Shown here one piece after another: positions 36,747 to 45,946 of a stretch of DNA of 64,000 nt. The notes under the pieces are model-generated. The model was not told the origin of the DNA, searched no databases, and was given only the letters and a program-made list of their open reading frames with translations. The translations under genes were made by a program, and so were the position numbers. Each line of letters opens with the position of its first letter. Position 1 is the stretch's first letter. This DNA is from Methylobacterium organophilum. Its GTDB lineage: Bacteria > Pseudomonadota > Alphaproteobacteria > Rhizobiales > Beijerinckiaceae. The stretch lies in NCBI RefSeq assembly GCF_022179465.1, contig NZ_BPQV01000001.1, positions 434,001 through 498,000 of the forward strand, read 5' to 3'.

Positions 36747-39242
36747 ATGATCGAGACGGCCTCCGACAGATCCGACTTGCCGATCGAAGCCGCCCTGCCG
36801 CGGTTGCGCGATGCGCTGCGCGGGGGCTCCTCCGCCGTGCTCGTCGCCCCGCCCGGCGCCGGCAAGACCACCCGCGTGCCCCTCGCCCTGCTCGACGAGC
36901 CGTGGCTCGCCGGCCGCAGGATCATCCTGCTCGAGCCCCGCCGGCTCGCCGCCCGGGGCGCGGCCGAGCGCATGGCGGCGACGCTGGGCGAGCGCGTCGG
37001 CGAGACGGTGGGCCTGCGCGTGCGCCTCGGCTCGAAGATCTCCGGCCGCACCCGGATCGAGGTGGTGACCGAAGGCGTGTTCACCCGCATGATCCTCGAC
37101 GATCCCGAGCTCACCGGGATCGGCGCCGTATTGTTCGACGAGTTCCACGAGCGCTCCCTCGACGCGGATCTCGGGCTGGCGCTGGCCCTCGACGCCCAGG
37201 GCGCTTTGCGCGACGACCTGCGCCTGCTCGTGATGTCGGCGACCCTCGACGGCGCCCGCGTGGCGGGCCTTCTCGGGCAGGCGCCGGTGGTCGAATCCGA
37301 GGGCCGCGCCTTCCCCGTCGAGACGCGCCATCTCGACCGCGACCCGAATCAGCGCATCGAGGACGCGGTGGCGGAGGCGGTTCTTCGGGCGCTGCGGGCC
37401 GAGCCGGGCTCCGTCCTCGCCTTCCTGCCGGGCCAGGGCGAGATCCGCCGCACGGTGGAGCGGCTCGCCGACAGGGTCGGGCCGGAGGTGGAGCTGGCCC
37501 CGCTCTACGGCGCCCTCGACCGGGCCGAGCAGGACCGGGCCGTCGCCCCCGCGCCCCCGGGACGGCGCAAGGTGGTGCTCGCCACCAGCGTCGCCGAGAC
37601 CTCGCTCACCATCGAGGGTGTGCGCATCGTGGTCGATTCCGGCCTCTCCCGGGTGCCGGTCTACGAGCCGGGGATCGGGATGACGCGCCTCGTCACGGCG
37701 CGGGCCTCCCGCGCCTCGGTGGACCAGCGCCGGGGCCGCGCCGGGCGCACGCAGCCGGGAATCTGCTACCGGCTCTGGGCGGAAGCGGCCACCGGCGCCC
37801 TGGAGCCCTTCGGCCGGCCCGAGATCCTGTCCGCCGACCTCTCCGGCCTGCTCCTCGACGGTGCGGCCTGGGGCGTCACCGATCCGACCACGCTCGCCTT
37901 CCTCGACCCGCCGCCCGCCCCGGCCCTGAAGGAGGCGCGGGCGATGCTGACCGATCTCGGCGCCCTCGACGCCGACGGGCGGCTCACCGCCACGGGCCGG
38001 GCCCTGCGGGCCCTGCCGCTTCCGCCCCGCCTCGCCCGGATGCTGCTCTCGGCGGCCGGCTTCGGCCGGGCGCGGGCGGCGGCGGATCTCGCCGCCGTCC
38101 TGGTCGAGCGCGGCCTCGGCGGCGATGCGGTCGACCTCGCCGAGCGGGTGGAGCGGGCCGGGCGCGAGCGCGGTCCGCGGGCCGAGGAGATGCGCCGCCT
38201 CGCCCAGCGCTGGGCGCAGGAGGCGGAGCGCCATGCGCGGGACCTCGCCCGCGGCCCGGCGCCCTCCGGCCTGCCGGAGGGGCCGGGCAGCCTGCTGGCC
38301 CTGGCCTATCCGGACCGGGTGGCCCGCGGCCGGGGCCGGGACGGCGAGTTCCTGATGGTGAACGGGCGGGCCGGGCGCCTCGACCCGGCGAGCCCGCTCG
38401 CCCGCGCCCCCTCTATCGTGGTCGCCGACATCACCGGCAGCGCCGCGGCGGCCCGCATCCTCGCCGCCGCGGCGATCGAGCCGGCGGCGATCGAGGCCCT
38501 GTTCTCCGATCGGATCGCGGAGCGCGAGAGCGTGGTCTTCGACCGCGAGGCCCGGGCTTTGCGCGCCCGCGCCGCCCGGCGCCTCGGCGCCGTGACGCTC
38601 GCCGAGCGCAGCCTGCCGGTGCCCGCCGATGCGGAGGCCGCCCGGGTGCTCGCCCGGGGCATCGCCGGGCTCGGCCTGGAGCGCCTGCCCTGGACATCGG
38701 CCTCGCGCCAATGGCGCGCCCGCATCCGCTTCCTGGCCCGGGCCGAGCCCGGGCACTGGCCGGACCTGTCCGACGATGCCCTGACCGCCTCGGTCGAGGA
38801 CTGGCTCGCCCCCGCCATCGAGGGCCGCGCCGGCCTCGACGCGGTGACGGCGGACGATCTCGTGCAGGCCCTGCACGGCCTGCTGCCCTGGGACAAGCGG
38901 GCGCAGCTCGACCGGGACGCGCCGACCCATGTCGAGGTGCCGACGGGATCGCGCATCCCGGTCGATTACGAATCCGGCGAGGAGCCGGTCCTGGCGGTGC
39001 GGGTGCAGGAGCTGTTCGGCCTCGCCCGCCATCCCGCGATCGGCGGCGGCGTGCCCCTCGTCCTGCACCTGCTCTCCCCGGCCCACCGGCCGATCCAGAT
39101 CACCCGCGACCTGCCGGGCTTCTGGCGCGGCTCCTGGGCCGCGGTGCGGACGGAGATGCGCGGGCGCTACCCGCGCCACCCCTGGCCGGAGGATCCCCTC
39201 GCCGAGCCGCCGACGCGCAGGGCCAAGCCGCGGGGGACGTGA
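36747..39242 (+). CDS. hrpB: ATP-dependent RNA helicase-like protein HrpB
   Basis: An 831-aa DEAH-family helicase. Motif I is APPGAGKTT (Lys40), motif II DEFH (131-134), motif III SAT (VMSATLDG), and motif VI QRRGRAGRTQPG. After the helicase core come the HA2-like domain and the HrpB-specific C-terminal domain (LVQALHGLLPWDKRAQLDRDAPTHVEVPTGSR in two parts, ending RYPRHPWPEDPL). Its biological substrate is unknown in most bacteria. ATG36747 begins a short polar leader; an earlier ATG at 36666 is less likely. Convergent with guaA, 10 bp between stops. Confidence 0.94.
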   Translation: MIETASDRSDLPIEAALPRLRDALRGGSSAVLVAPPGAGKTTRVPLALLDEPWLAGRRIILLEPRRLAARGAAERMAATLGERVGETVGLRVRLGSKISGRTRIEVVTEGVFTRMILDDPELTGIGAVLFDEFHERSLDADLGLALALDAQGALRDDLRLLVMSATLDGARVAGLLGQAPVVESEGRAFPVETRHLDRDPNQRIEDAVAEAVLRALRAEPGSVLAFLPGQGEIRRTVERLADRVGPEVELAPLYGALDRAEQDRAVAPAPPGRRKVVLATSVAETSLTIEGVRIVVDSGLSRVPVYEPGIGMTRLVTARASRASVDQRRGRAGRTQPGICYRLWAEAATGALEPFGRPEILSADLSGLLLDGAAWGVTDPTTLAFLDPPPAPALKEARAMLTDLGALDADGRLTATGRALRALPLPPRLARMLLSAAGFGRARAAADLAAVLVERGLGGDAVDLAERVERAGRERGPRAEEMRRLAQRWAQEAERHARDLARGPAPSGLPEGPGSLLALAYPDRVARGRGRDGEFLMVNGRAGRLDPASPLARAPSIVVADITGSAAAARILAAAAIEPAAIEALFSDRIAERESVVFDREARALRARAARRLGAVTLAERSLPVPADAEAARVLARGIAGLGLERLPWTSASRQWRARIRFLARAEPGHWPDLSDDALTASVEDWLAPAIEGRAGLDAVTADDLVQALHGLLPWDKRAQLDRDAPTHVEVPTGSRIPVDYESGEEPVLAVRVQELFGLARHPAIGGGVPLVLHLLSPAHRPIQITRDLPGFWRGSWAAVRTEMRGRYPRHPWPEDPLAEPPTRRAKPRGT

Positions 39243-39252
39243 GCGCTTCGGC

Positions 39253-40818
39253 TCACTCCCACTCGATCGTGCCGGGCGGCTTCGAGGTGATGTCGTAGGT
39301 CACCCGGTTGATGCCCTTCACCTCGTTGATGATCCGGGTCGCGACCCGGCCGAGGAAGGCCATGTCGAAGGGGTAGAAATCCGCCGTCATGCCGTCGACG
39401 GACGTGACGGCGCGCAGGGCGCAGACATGGTCGTAGGTGCGCCCGTCGCCCATCACGCCCACCGTCTTCACCGGCAGGATCACCGCGAAGGCCTGCCAGA
39501 TCGTGTCGTAGAGCCCGGCCTGGCGGATCTCGTCGAGATAGATCGCGTCGGCCTTGCGCAGGGCTTCCAGCTTCTCCCGGGTGATGACGCCGGGGCAGCG
39601 GATGGCGAGGCCGGGGCCGGGGAAGGGGTGGCGGCCGACGAAGGCGTCCGGCAGGCCGAGCTCCTTGCCGAGGAGCCGCACCTCGTCCTTGAACAATTCC
39701 CGCAGGGGCTCCACGAGCTTCATGTTCATGCGCGCGGGCAGGCCGCCGACATTGTGGTGGCTCTTGATCGTCACCGAGGGGCCGCCGGAGAACGACACGC
39801 TCTCGATCACGTCCGGATAGAGCGTGCCCTGCGCGAGGAAGGCCGCGCCGCCGATCTTCTTGGCCTCGGCCTCGAAAACGTCGATGAACAGCCGGCCGAT
39901 GGTCTTGCGCTTCACCTCCGGGTCGTCGACGCCCTCGAGCGCGCCGATGAACAGGTCCTGCGCCTGAACATGGACCAGAGGGATGTTGTAGTGGTCGCGG
40001 AACAGGCGGACCACCTCCTCGCCCTCGCCGAGGCGCAGCAGGCCGTGATCGACGAAGACGCAGGTGAGCTGGTCGCCGATCGCCTCGTGGATCAGCACCG
40101 CCGCGACGGAGGAATCGACGCCGCCCGACAGGCCGCAGATCACCTTCTCCTGGCCGACCTGCTCGCGGATCTTGGCGATGGCCTCCTCGCGATAGGTGCC
40201 CATGGTCCAGTCACCGGAGCAGCCGGCGATGTCGCGCACGAAGTTGCGGATCAGCAGGGCGCCGTGGGGGGTGTGGTGCACCTCCGGGTGGAACTGCACC
40301 GCGTAGTAGTGGCGCCCCTCGTCCGCCACCGCCGCGAAGGGGGCGTTGCGGGACATCGCGATGGTGCTGAAGCCCTCGGGCAGCTTGGTCACCCGGTCGC
40401 CGTGGCTCATCCAGACCGGGTATGTCTCGCCGACCTGCCAGACGCCCTTGAACAGGGGCGAGTCCGACAGGATCTCGACCTCGGCCCGGCCGAACTCGGC
40501 ATGATGGCCGCCCTCGACCTGGCCGCCGAGCTGGGCCGCCATGGTCTGCTGGCCGTAGCAGATGCCGAAGACCGGCACCCCCGCCTCGAAGATCTTCTGC
40601 GGCGCCCGCGGCGACAGGTCCGTCGTCACCGATTCGGGGCCGCCCGACAGGATCACGCCCTTGGGCCGGTGCTCGTCGAAGGCGGCCTCGGCCTTGGTGA
40701 AGGGCACGATCTCGCAATAGACGCCCTCTTCGCGCACCCGCCGCGCGATGAGCTGGGTCACCTGGGAGCCGAAATCGACGATCAGGATCTTGTCGTGGTG
40801 CGAGGTGTCGATGGTCAT
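39253..40818 (-). CDS. guaA: GMP synthase (glutamine-hydrolysing)
   Basis: Converts XMP to GMP using glutamine and ATP. The 521-aa protein has the class I glutamine amidotransferase triad Cys87 (GICYGQQ), His177 and Glu179 (VQFHPEV), then the ATP-pyrophosphatase P-loop SGGVDSS (231-237) and the C-terminal dimerisation domain ending KPPGTIEWE, the invariant GuaA terminus. ATG40818 begins a short leader before [10 protein letters not shown]. The 205-bp upstream region, divergent from a small secreted protein, shows no recognised riboswitch. Confidence 0.97.
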   Translation of the reverse strand: MTIDTSHHDKILIVDFGSQVTQLIARRVREEGVYCEIVPFTKAEAAFDEHRPKGVILSGGPESVTTDLSPRAPQKIFEAGVPVFGICYGQQTMAAQLGGQVEGGHHAEFGRAEVEILSDSPLFKGVWQVGETYPVWMSHGDRVTKLPEGFSTIAMSRNAPFAAVADEGRHYYAVQFHPEVHHTPHGALLIRNFVRDIAGCSGDWTMGTYREEAIAKIREQVGQEKVICGLSGGVDSSVAAVLIHEAIGDQLTCVFVDHGLLRLGEGEEVVRLFRDHYNIPLVHVQAQDLFIGALEGVDDPEVKRKTIGRLFIDVFEAEAKKIGGAAFLAQGTLYPDVIESVSFSGGPSVTIKSHHNVGGLPARMNMKLVEPLRELFKDEVRLLGKELGLPDAFVGRHPFPGPGLAIRCPGVITREKLEALRKADAIYLDEIRQAGLYDTIWQAFAVILPVKTVGVMGDGRTYDHVCALRAVTSVDGMTADFYPFDMAFLGRVATRIINEVKGINRVTYDITSKPPGTIEWE

Positions 40819-41023
40819 GCTGTCACGCGGGCCTTCCAAAGGCCCGGGTTAGACGAGGGGCCGGGGCGGCGCAACGCGTCTGCGCGCGGAGCCGGGCCGA
40901 GGCGAGCTCGGGGGTCGCACGCCCCGCGGATCGCCCGGCGCGGGTCTGCAACCCATTAACTCTTCATTCAACCTATGGATGCGAGACCGCCCGTCCCTCG
41001 AAACGGACAGGAGTCATCCGACC

Positions 41024-41251
41024 ATGAGAGCTGCCATCATCGGTGCCGTCGTCGCCCTCGCAGGCCTCGGCGCGGCCGCGCCGGCCGCCGCCCTTCCGTT
41101 CGCCGGCCCGTCCCTCCAGGACGGCCTCGTGAGCCAGGCCCGGATCGTCGAGCGCCGGGTCGTGCGCGGCCCGCGCTGCAAGACCGTGATCGTCAAGCGC
41201 CGCGGCCCCTTCGGCCGCACCGTCATCGAACGCCGGCGCCGCTGCTTCTGA
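41024..41251 (+). CDS. Small exported basic protein
   Basis: A 75-aa protein: signal peptide (MRAAIIGAVVALAGLGAAAP, cleavage near AAA) followed by a short arginine-rich mature part with two Cys (PRCKTVIVKRRGPFGRTVIE and a final RRRRCF). A disulfide between the two Cys is likely. ACAGGAG lies ten bases before ATG41024. No family function is known to me; very basic secreted peptides of this kind recur in Methylobacterium. It ends in a hairpin. Confidence 0.7.
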   Translation: MRAAIIGAVVALAGLGAAAPAAALPFAGPSLQDGLVSQARIVERRVVRGPRCKTVIVKRRGPFGRTVIERRRRCF

Positions 41252-41263
41252 GACCGGACGACG

Positions 41264-41291
41264 GACGGGGCGGCCCCGACGCCGCCCCGTC
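41264..41291 (+). terminator. Hairpin after the small basic protein gene
   Basis: 11-bp perfect stem GACGGGGCGGC (41264-41274) / GCCGCCCCGTC (41281-41291) with a 6-nt loop, 13 bp after the stop codon. Confidence 0.75.
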
Positions 41292-41394
41292 GCTTGAGAC
41301 GCCTCAGGCCGCCAGTAATGCGAGGGCAATGACGGCAGCCGGGCTCGGTTCCGCATTGCACAATCCTGCAATGGTGCGCAGCATCGGGGACGAT

Positions 41395-41811
41395 TCAGGC
41401 AGCCTCGGAGCTTCCCTCCGCCCGGTCGTAGCGCGTCCGCGCCTGCGCGATCTCGCCGTGCCGCGCCTCGGCCCAGTCGATCAGGGCGGCGAGCGGCCCC
41501 AGCAGCGAATGCCCCAGGGGCGCGAGCCGGTAGCTGACGCTCGGCGGCTTCGTCGGGAAGACGTGCCGGGTGACGAAGCCGTCCCGCTCCAGGTTGCGCA
41601 GGGTCTGGGTCAGCATGCGCTTCGAGATGTCCGGGATCAGCCGGTCGATCTCGTTGAAGCGGCGCGGGCCGGCGGCGAGCGCGATCACGATCAGCGTCGT
41701 CCACTTGTCCCCGAGATGGTCGAGCACGTCGCGGACCGGGCAGCGGGTCGCGTCGAAGCCGGCGCCCTGCCATTGCGTGAACTTGTCCGCGATGCGGTCG
41801 CTCTCGGACAT
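41395..41811 (-). CDS. HxlR-family transcriptional regulator
   Basis: A 138-aa winged-helix regulator. Typical features are [22 protein letters not shown] (with the redox-type Cys24 common in the family), the recognition region [22 protein letters not shown] and the wing [21 protein letters not shown]. It is divergent, 108 bp away, from a QorB/YtfG-like oxidoreductase gene, the same arrangement as ytfH-ytfG in E. coli, so it probably controls that gene in response to electrophile or redox stress. ATG41811 is unambiguous. Confidence 0.92.
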   Translation of the reverse strand: MSESDRIADKFTQWQGAGFDATRCPVRDVLDHLGDKWTTLIVIALAAGPRRFNEIDRLIPDISKRMLTQTLRNLERDGFVTRHVFPTKPPSVSYRLAPLGHSLLGPLAALIDWAEARHGEIAQARTRYDRAEGSSEAA

Positions 41812-41870
41812 GGCGCGGTTCCTCCGGGGTAACCTTGGGCGAAAAAGCTGCCTCCTTACGGGGGCAGAAG

Positions 41871-41903
41871 GTCTCATATAAATACCATGCTCCACTTTGA
41901 GAC
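41871..41903. promoter_or_regulatory. Possible HxlR operator (spaced inverted repeat)
   Basis: GTCTCA (41871-41876) and TGAGAC (41898-41903) form an inverted repeat separated by 21 bp in the HxlR/QorB intergenic region, ending 16 bp before the QorB-like start. The short AT-rich stretch CATATAAATA between them could be a -10 region. Confidence 0.35.
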
Positions 41904-41919
41904 TGAAACGGAGCATCCG

Positions 41920-42804
41920 ATGTCCGACGCGTCTTCCCCCCGCCTCTTCGTCACCGGCGCCAGCGGCCAGCTCGGTCGGCTCGTGGTCGACGCGCTCCTG
42001 ACGCGCGTGCCCGCCGAGCGCATCGTGGCCGGCCTGCGCGATCCCGCCGGCGCGGCGGCAGCGAGCTTCCGCGACCGCGGCATCGCGGTGCGCGTGGCGG
42101 ATTACGCCCGGCCGGACACCCTGACGGCGGCCTTCGCCGGCATCGACCGACTGCTGCTGATCTCCTCCAGCGAGATCGGTCAGCGGGTGGCCCAGCATCG
42201 CAACGTGGTCGAGGCGGCCAAGGCCGCGGGGGTCGGCTTCCTCGCCTATACGAGCGTGCTGCGCGCCGACACCTCGCCCCTCGGGCTCGCCGAGGAGCAT
42301 CGCCGGAGCGAGGCCCTGGTGACGGGTTCGGGCCTGCCCTACGCCCTCCTGCGAAACGGCTGGTACACGGAGAACTACACGGCCTCGATTCCCCCCGCCC
42401 TGGCCCATGGCGTCTTTCTCGGCAGCGCCGGCGAGGGCCGCATCGCCTCCGCGGCACGGATCGACTACGCCGAGGCCGCCGCCGCGGTGCTGACGGCGCC
42501 GGAGGTCCAAGCCGGCCGCACCTACGAGCTTGCGGGCGACGCGGCCTATACCCTGGCCCAGTTCGCGGAGACGGTGGCGGCCCTCTCGGGCAAGCCGGTC
42601 GCCTATCGCGACCTGCCGGAGGCGGAGTTCAAGGCGGCCCTGCTCGGCGCCGGCCTGCCGGACTTCGTGGCGAGCCTGCTCGCCGACTCGGACGCCGCGG
42701 CGGCCAAGGGCGCCCTCGATGACGACGGCCACGCCCTCAGCACCCTGATCGGCCGCCCGACCACGCCCTTCGCGGACACCATCGCCGCCGCCCTGAAGGG
42801 GTGA
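41920..42804 (+). CDS. NmrA/QorB-like NAD(P)-binding oxidoreductase
   Basis: A 294-aa Rossmann-fold protein of the NmrA/SDR atypical group, close to E. coli QorB (YtfG) in length and motifs: dinucleotide loop VTGASGQLG (11-19), [28 protein letters not shown] and [11 protein letters not shown]. QorB is an NADPH quinone reductase; the same role is likely but not proven. ATG41920 has GGAG seven bases upstream; an ATG at 41887 would add 11 residues and overlap the putative operator. Regulated probably by the divergent HxlR gene. Confidence 0.88.
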   Translation: MSDASSPRLFVTGASGQLGRLVVDALLTRVPAERIVAGLRDPAGAAAASFRDRGIAVRVADYARPDTLTAAFAGIDRLLLISSSEIGQRVAQHRNVVEAAKAAGVGFLAYTSVLRADTSPLGLAEEHRRSEALVTGSGLPYALLRNGWYTENYTASIPPALAHGVFLGSAGEGRIASAARIDYAEAAAAVLTAPEVQAGRTYELAGDAAYTLAQFAETVAALSGKPVAYRDLPEAEFKAALLGAGLPDFVASLLADSDAAAAKGALDDDGHALSTLIGRPTTPFADTIAAALKG

Positions 42805-42812
42805 CCGGCGCG

Positions 42813-43826
42813 TCAGGCCCGCAGCAATCCCCGGCCCCGCATCCAGGCCAGGAACAGGCCGGGCCAGGCGGCCACCGGGCTGCCCGGCACGCCGAGGCCG
42901 AAGCCGTGGCCGCCGCGCTCGAACACATGCAGCTCCGCCGGCACCTTGGCGTTGCGGAGCGCGGCGAACATCAGGAGCGGATGGTCGGTCACCGCGATCG
43001 GATCGTCGGAAGCCTGGACGAGGAAGACCGGCGGCGTCTTCTCCGTCACCTGAAGGTCGACGGAATAGGCCCGCCGCTGCGCCTCGGTCGGGTCCTCGCC
43101 GATCAGCATGCGCCGGCTGGAGATGGTGCGGTCGAAGGGCGTGCGCAGGGTGATCACGGGATAGATCAGGCCGGCCAGGGCCACATGGGCGGATTGGGTG
43201 TCGTCCTCGTCGACCGGCTCGTAGAGATCCGCCGCGGCGCCGACCGCGGCCTCGCCCATCAGGTGGCCGCCGGCGGAGAAGCCGAGCAGGCCGATCCGCT
43301 CCGGGTCGAGGCCGTAATCGGCCGCGCTCCCGCGCACCAGCCGGATTGCCCGCTGGGCGTCCTGGCGGGGGGCATCCGGCCCCGCGTTCCAGCCCTCGCC
43401 CGGCAGCCGGTAGACCAGGATGAAGGCGGTGATGCCGGCCTTGTTGAGCCACGCCCCGACCGGCAGGCCCTCATGGCCGATATCGATGCGGCGATAGCCG
43501 CCCCCCGCCGTCACGACGACGGAGGCGCCGTTGGGCCGCTCCGGGCGCATCACCAGCAGGCAGGGCCGGCTCACGGCGGTGATGATGCCCTTCAGGGTCT
43601 CGTCGAAGCGGTATTCGGTGACGGGCGGGCCGCCGCCTCCGGGCGGCGGGCCCGGCCAGAGATCGATGACCTCGAGATCGGAGCCGGGGGCCGCCTGCGG
43701 CAGCGGCTGCACCCGTTCCGGCTCGGACCGCGCGGGAATCGTCTGCGCCATGGTGGTCCCGCCAGCCTCCCGCCCCGACAGGCTGGCCGCCGCGGCGGCC
43801 AGAAGCGCCCTGCGATCGAGTTTCAT
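42813..43826 (-). CDS. Exported alpha/beta-hydrolase (BD-FAE/esterase type)
   Basis: A 337-aa hydrolase. The N-terminus [17 protein letters not shown] is a short signal sequence with a twin-arginine-like RR. The triad is visible: Ser184 in GFSAGGHL, Asp in [14 protein letters not shown] and His in [10 protein letters not shown]. The [18 protein letters not shown] segment is the oxyanion region of the HSL/BD-FAE group, which includes acetyl-xylan and feruloyl esterases and kynurenine formamidase-like enzymes. The actual substrate is unknown. Convergent with the QorB-like gene, 8 bp between stops. Confidence 0.88.
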   Translation of the reverse strand: MKLDRRALLAAAAASLSGREAGGTTMAQTIPARSEPERVQPLPQAAPGSDLEVIDLWPGPPPGGGGPPVTEYRFDETLKGIITAVSRPCLLVMRPERPNGASVVVTAGGGYRRIDIGHEGLPVGAWLNKAGITAFILVYRLPGEGWNAGPDAPRQDAQRAIRLVRGSAADYGLDPERIGLLGFSAGGHLMGEAAVGAAADLYEPVDEDDTQSAHVALAGLIYPVITLRTPFDRTISSRRMLIGEDPTEAQRRAYSVDLQVTEKTPPVFLVQASDDPIAVTDHPLLMFAALRNAKVPAELHVFERGGHGFGLGVPGSPVAAWPGLFLAWMRGRGLLRA

Positions 43827-43943
43827 CCGCGCCCTTCCCCGCCACGCGCCCCGGGCCGCCTGCAGCGCAGCCACCCTCAGAACGAAGCAGGGCCGTGGTC
43901 GATCCCTGAGCGGGGCTCGGTGCGAGGCCGCGACGCGACGCCC

Positions 43944-45242
43944 TCAAGCCTGCCGGGTGATCTCGGCGAAATAGAATCCGTCCGTGCCGGTGCGGGCCGG
44001 GCTCATCTGCAGGCCGTGCTCCGTGAGGCGCAGGGCCGGGGCGAGGCCGGGACGGCGCTGCGCCAGCGCCTCCGGCGGCTCGGCGGCGAAGCGGCCGCCG
44101 CTGCGGGCGAGGAGGCCGGCGACGGCCCCGTCATTCTCCTCCGGCAGGAGGGAGCAGGTGACATAGGCGATGCGCCCGCCCGGCCGCACGAGCTGCGCGG
44201 CCCGGTCGAGCACCGCGGCCTGCTCGGCGAGGCGGGTGGCGAGGCTGCCCGGGCGCAGGCGCCATTTCGCGTCCGGATTGCGCCGCCAGGTGCCCGTGCC
44301 GGTGCAGGGGGCATCGACCAGCACCCGGTCGACCTGCCCGTCGAGATCCGTCAGCACGTCGGCCCGGGCGCGGCCGCCGCGGGGCGTGCGGATCTCGGCC
44401 TGGGCGCCGGCCCGGCGCAGGCGCTCGTGGATCGGCGCGAGGCGGCGGGGATCGGAATCGGTGGCGATCAGGCGCGCGCCGTTGCCGGTGGCCGCGGCGA
44501 GCGCCAGGGTCTTGCCGCCGCCGCCCGCGCAGAGATCGACGAGGGTCTCCCCCGGCTTCGCGTCGGCGAGCAGGCTCGCGAGCTGCGAGCCCTCGTCCTG
44601 GATCTCGTAGAGCCCGTCGAGGAATTCCGGCTCGACATGCAGGGCCGGGCCGCGCCCGTCCTCGCCGAGCGGCACCCGCAGGCCCCAGGGGGAATGCGGG
44701 GTCGGCTCCGCCTCCAGATGCGCGACCTGCACGCGGGCCGCCTCGCGGTCGATCTTCAGGGCGTTGATGCGGATGTCGAGGGGCGCCCGGCGGGCGAGCG
44801 CGCGCAATTCCGGCAGCAGGTCCGCGCCGAACAGCCGCTCCAGGGCGGGCAGCACGAAGGCCGGCGCGTCGCCCGCGACCTCCGGCGGCGCATCGTCGAG
44901 GGTGCCCTCGTTCAGGCGCCGGGTCTCGGCCTCGCTCAGGGGCGCGGGGGCGAAGCGGGCGCCGTCGAACAGGCCGGCGATGGTGGGGGCGGCGAGGCCC
45001 CGCTGCAGGCGCAGCATGCCGATGAGCACGGCCCGCGGCGTCTCCTCGCCCATGATCCAGGCGGCGGAGGCCTTCCGGCGCAGGCCGTCATAGACCAGGC
45101 TCGCGATGGCCGCGCGGTCGCCCGAGCCGGCGAAGCGGTGGGAGAGGCCCCAATCCTTGAGGGCGTCGGCGGCGGGCCGGCGCCGCTCGCCGATCTCGGC
45201 GAGGACCTCGATGGCGGCGGAGAGGCGGGCGGAGGGAGTCAG
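43944..45242 (-). CDS. RsmB/NOP2-family rRNA cytosine-C5 methyltransferase
   Basis: A 432-aa SAM-dependent methyltransferase acting on RNA cytosine C5. The N-terminal NusB-like/RsmB region is followed by the Rossmann domain with VDLCAGGGGKTLALAA (SAM motif I), the motif IV DAPCTGTGTWRRNP (Cys of PCTGTG) and motif VI VTCSLLPEEN (catalytic Cys). Relatives usually begin MTPxARLxAAIEVL; here the matching sequence LTPSARLSAAIEVL begins at a CTG codon (45242) with CGGAG six bases upstream. No ATG lies nearby; a TTG at 45305 would add 21 low-complexity residues. The CTG start is preferred. Exact rRNA target not assigned. Confidence 0.88.
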   Translation of the reverse strand: MTPSARLSAAIEVLAEIGERRRPAADALKDWGLSHRFAGSGDRAAIASLVYDGLRRKASAAWIMGEETPRAVLIGMLRLQRGLAAPTIAGLFDGARFAPAPLSEAETRRLNEGTLDDAPPEVAGDAPAFVLPALERLFGADLLPELRALARRAPLDIRINALKIDREAARVQVAHLEAEPTPHSPWGLRVPLGEDGRGPALHVEPEFLDGLYEIQDEGSQLASLLADAKPGETLVDLCAGGGGKTLALAAATGNGARLIATDSDPRRLAPIHERLRRAGAQAEIRTPRGGRARADVLTDLDGQVDRVLVDAPCTGTGTWRRNPDAKWRLRPGSLATRLAEQAAVLDRAAQLVRPGGRIAYVTCSLLPEENDGAVAGLLARSGGRFAAEPPEALAQRRPGLAPALRLTEHGLQMSPARTGTDGFYFAEITRQA

Positions 45243-45317
45243 GGCAAGCTCCGAGGGGGCTCTGAGAGTCGGCGAGGGGCCGCTTTGGCGGCGTTGCCGC
45301 CCCAAGGCAAGCCCCGC

Positions 45318-45661
45318 TCACGCGTCGGAGGCCGGCGGCACCTCCTCCGGATCCCGGCCCCGAGACAGGGCCTCGAAGTCCCGGCCGCCATAGAACACGT
45401 TGGCGATGCAAACGCGGTTGGTCGCGATCCGATCGGCGATCACGGCCGAAGGTTCGAAGGGGACAGGCGCAAACCAGGCTCGAGGTCGTCCCGGAGACGG
45501 CCGCCCCGCGGAGCATCGCCGCTGCGATCGCAGCGGGCCGGAAGGCGGTCGAGGAAACGCCTGGCGACGTTCGGGTCGCGGCTGGCTTCGTAGACCCAGC
45601 GATAGATATTCAGGAGATCGGCACTCGCCTCTTCGAGGAGCACGACCTCAAGAGGCGTCAC
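45318..45661 (-). pseudogene. parE: ParE/RelE-type toxin, disrupted by a 1-nt frameshift
   Basis: The first frame from ATG45661 encodes a ParE N-terminus (LLNIYRWVYEASRDPNVARRFLDRL, then GDAPRGGRLRDDLEPGLR) but terminates at 45440-45442 after an unrelated tail. The expected ParE C-terminus (PFEPSAVIADRIATNRV, then VFYGGRDFEALSRG) is intact in another frame down to TGA 45318-45320. The two match end to end if one base is missing near 45461-45466. The product would be truncated before the last two strands, so the toxin is probably inactive. It overlaps the antitoxin gene by 14 bp. Confidence 0.82.
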
Positions 45662-45866
45662 GGTGCGCCTTCACGGTCTCGGCATGCAGCCCCTCGATGC
45701 GCGCCTCGACCTCTTTCAGGCTCAAGGGAGGCCGCGGATCGTCCAGGGAGCGGCGGATGCGGGCGCCGGAGGGCGGCGAGGCGTATTCGCCCGCCTCGAC
45801 GCTCTCGCGCACGGCCTGGAGCATCTCCGGCGCCAGGGTGACGTTGATCGTGTCGGCCGGCCGCAT
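45648..45866 (-). pseudogene. parD: ParD-type antitoxin with apparent internal deletion
   Basis: A 72-aa open frame. It starts like a ribbon-helix-helix ParD antitoxin (TINVTLAPEMLQAVRESVEAGEYAS) and ends like a ParD C-terminus (RIRRSLDDPRPPLSLKEVEARIEGLH), but the intervening second RHH helix, usually SEVIRDALR plus a charged stretch, is replaced by PPSGA. DNA binding should be lost or altered. The overlap with the frameshifted parE supports decay of the whole module. An alternative is a genuinely short variant still able to bind ParE. Confidence 0.6.
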
Positions 45867-45946
45867 GATCCCGCCTCGCCTTGCCCGGGGCCGATCGTGC
45901 CACGGAATCCGGGAGCGTGCATCGCGCGCCGGGGCCGGCCTGCCGC

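Noticed and set aside
36531-39179. Upstream extension of the His-rich protein frame
   Set aside because: Lies antisense to hrpB and has no protein-like composition; the signal peptide at 36530 defines the real start.
45449-45459. tRNA T-loop-like GGTTCGAA
   Set aside because: It lies inside the parE C-terminal coding sequence and has no acceptor stem or anticodon arm around it.
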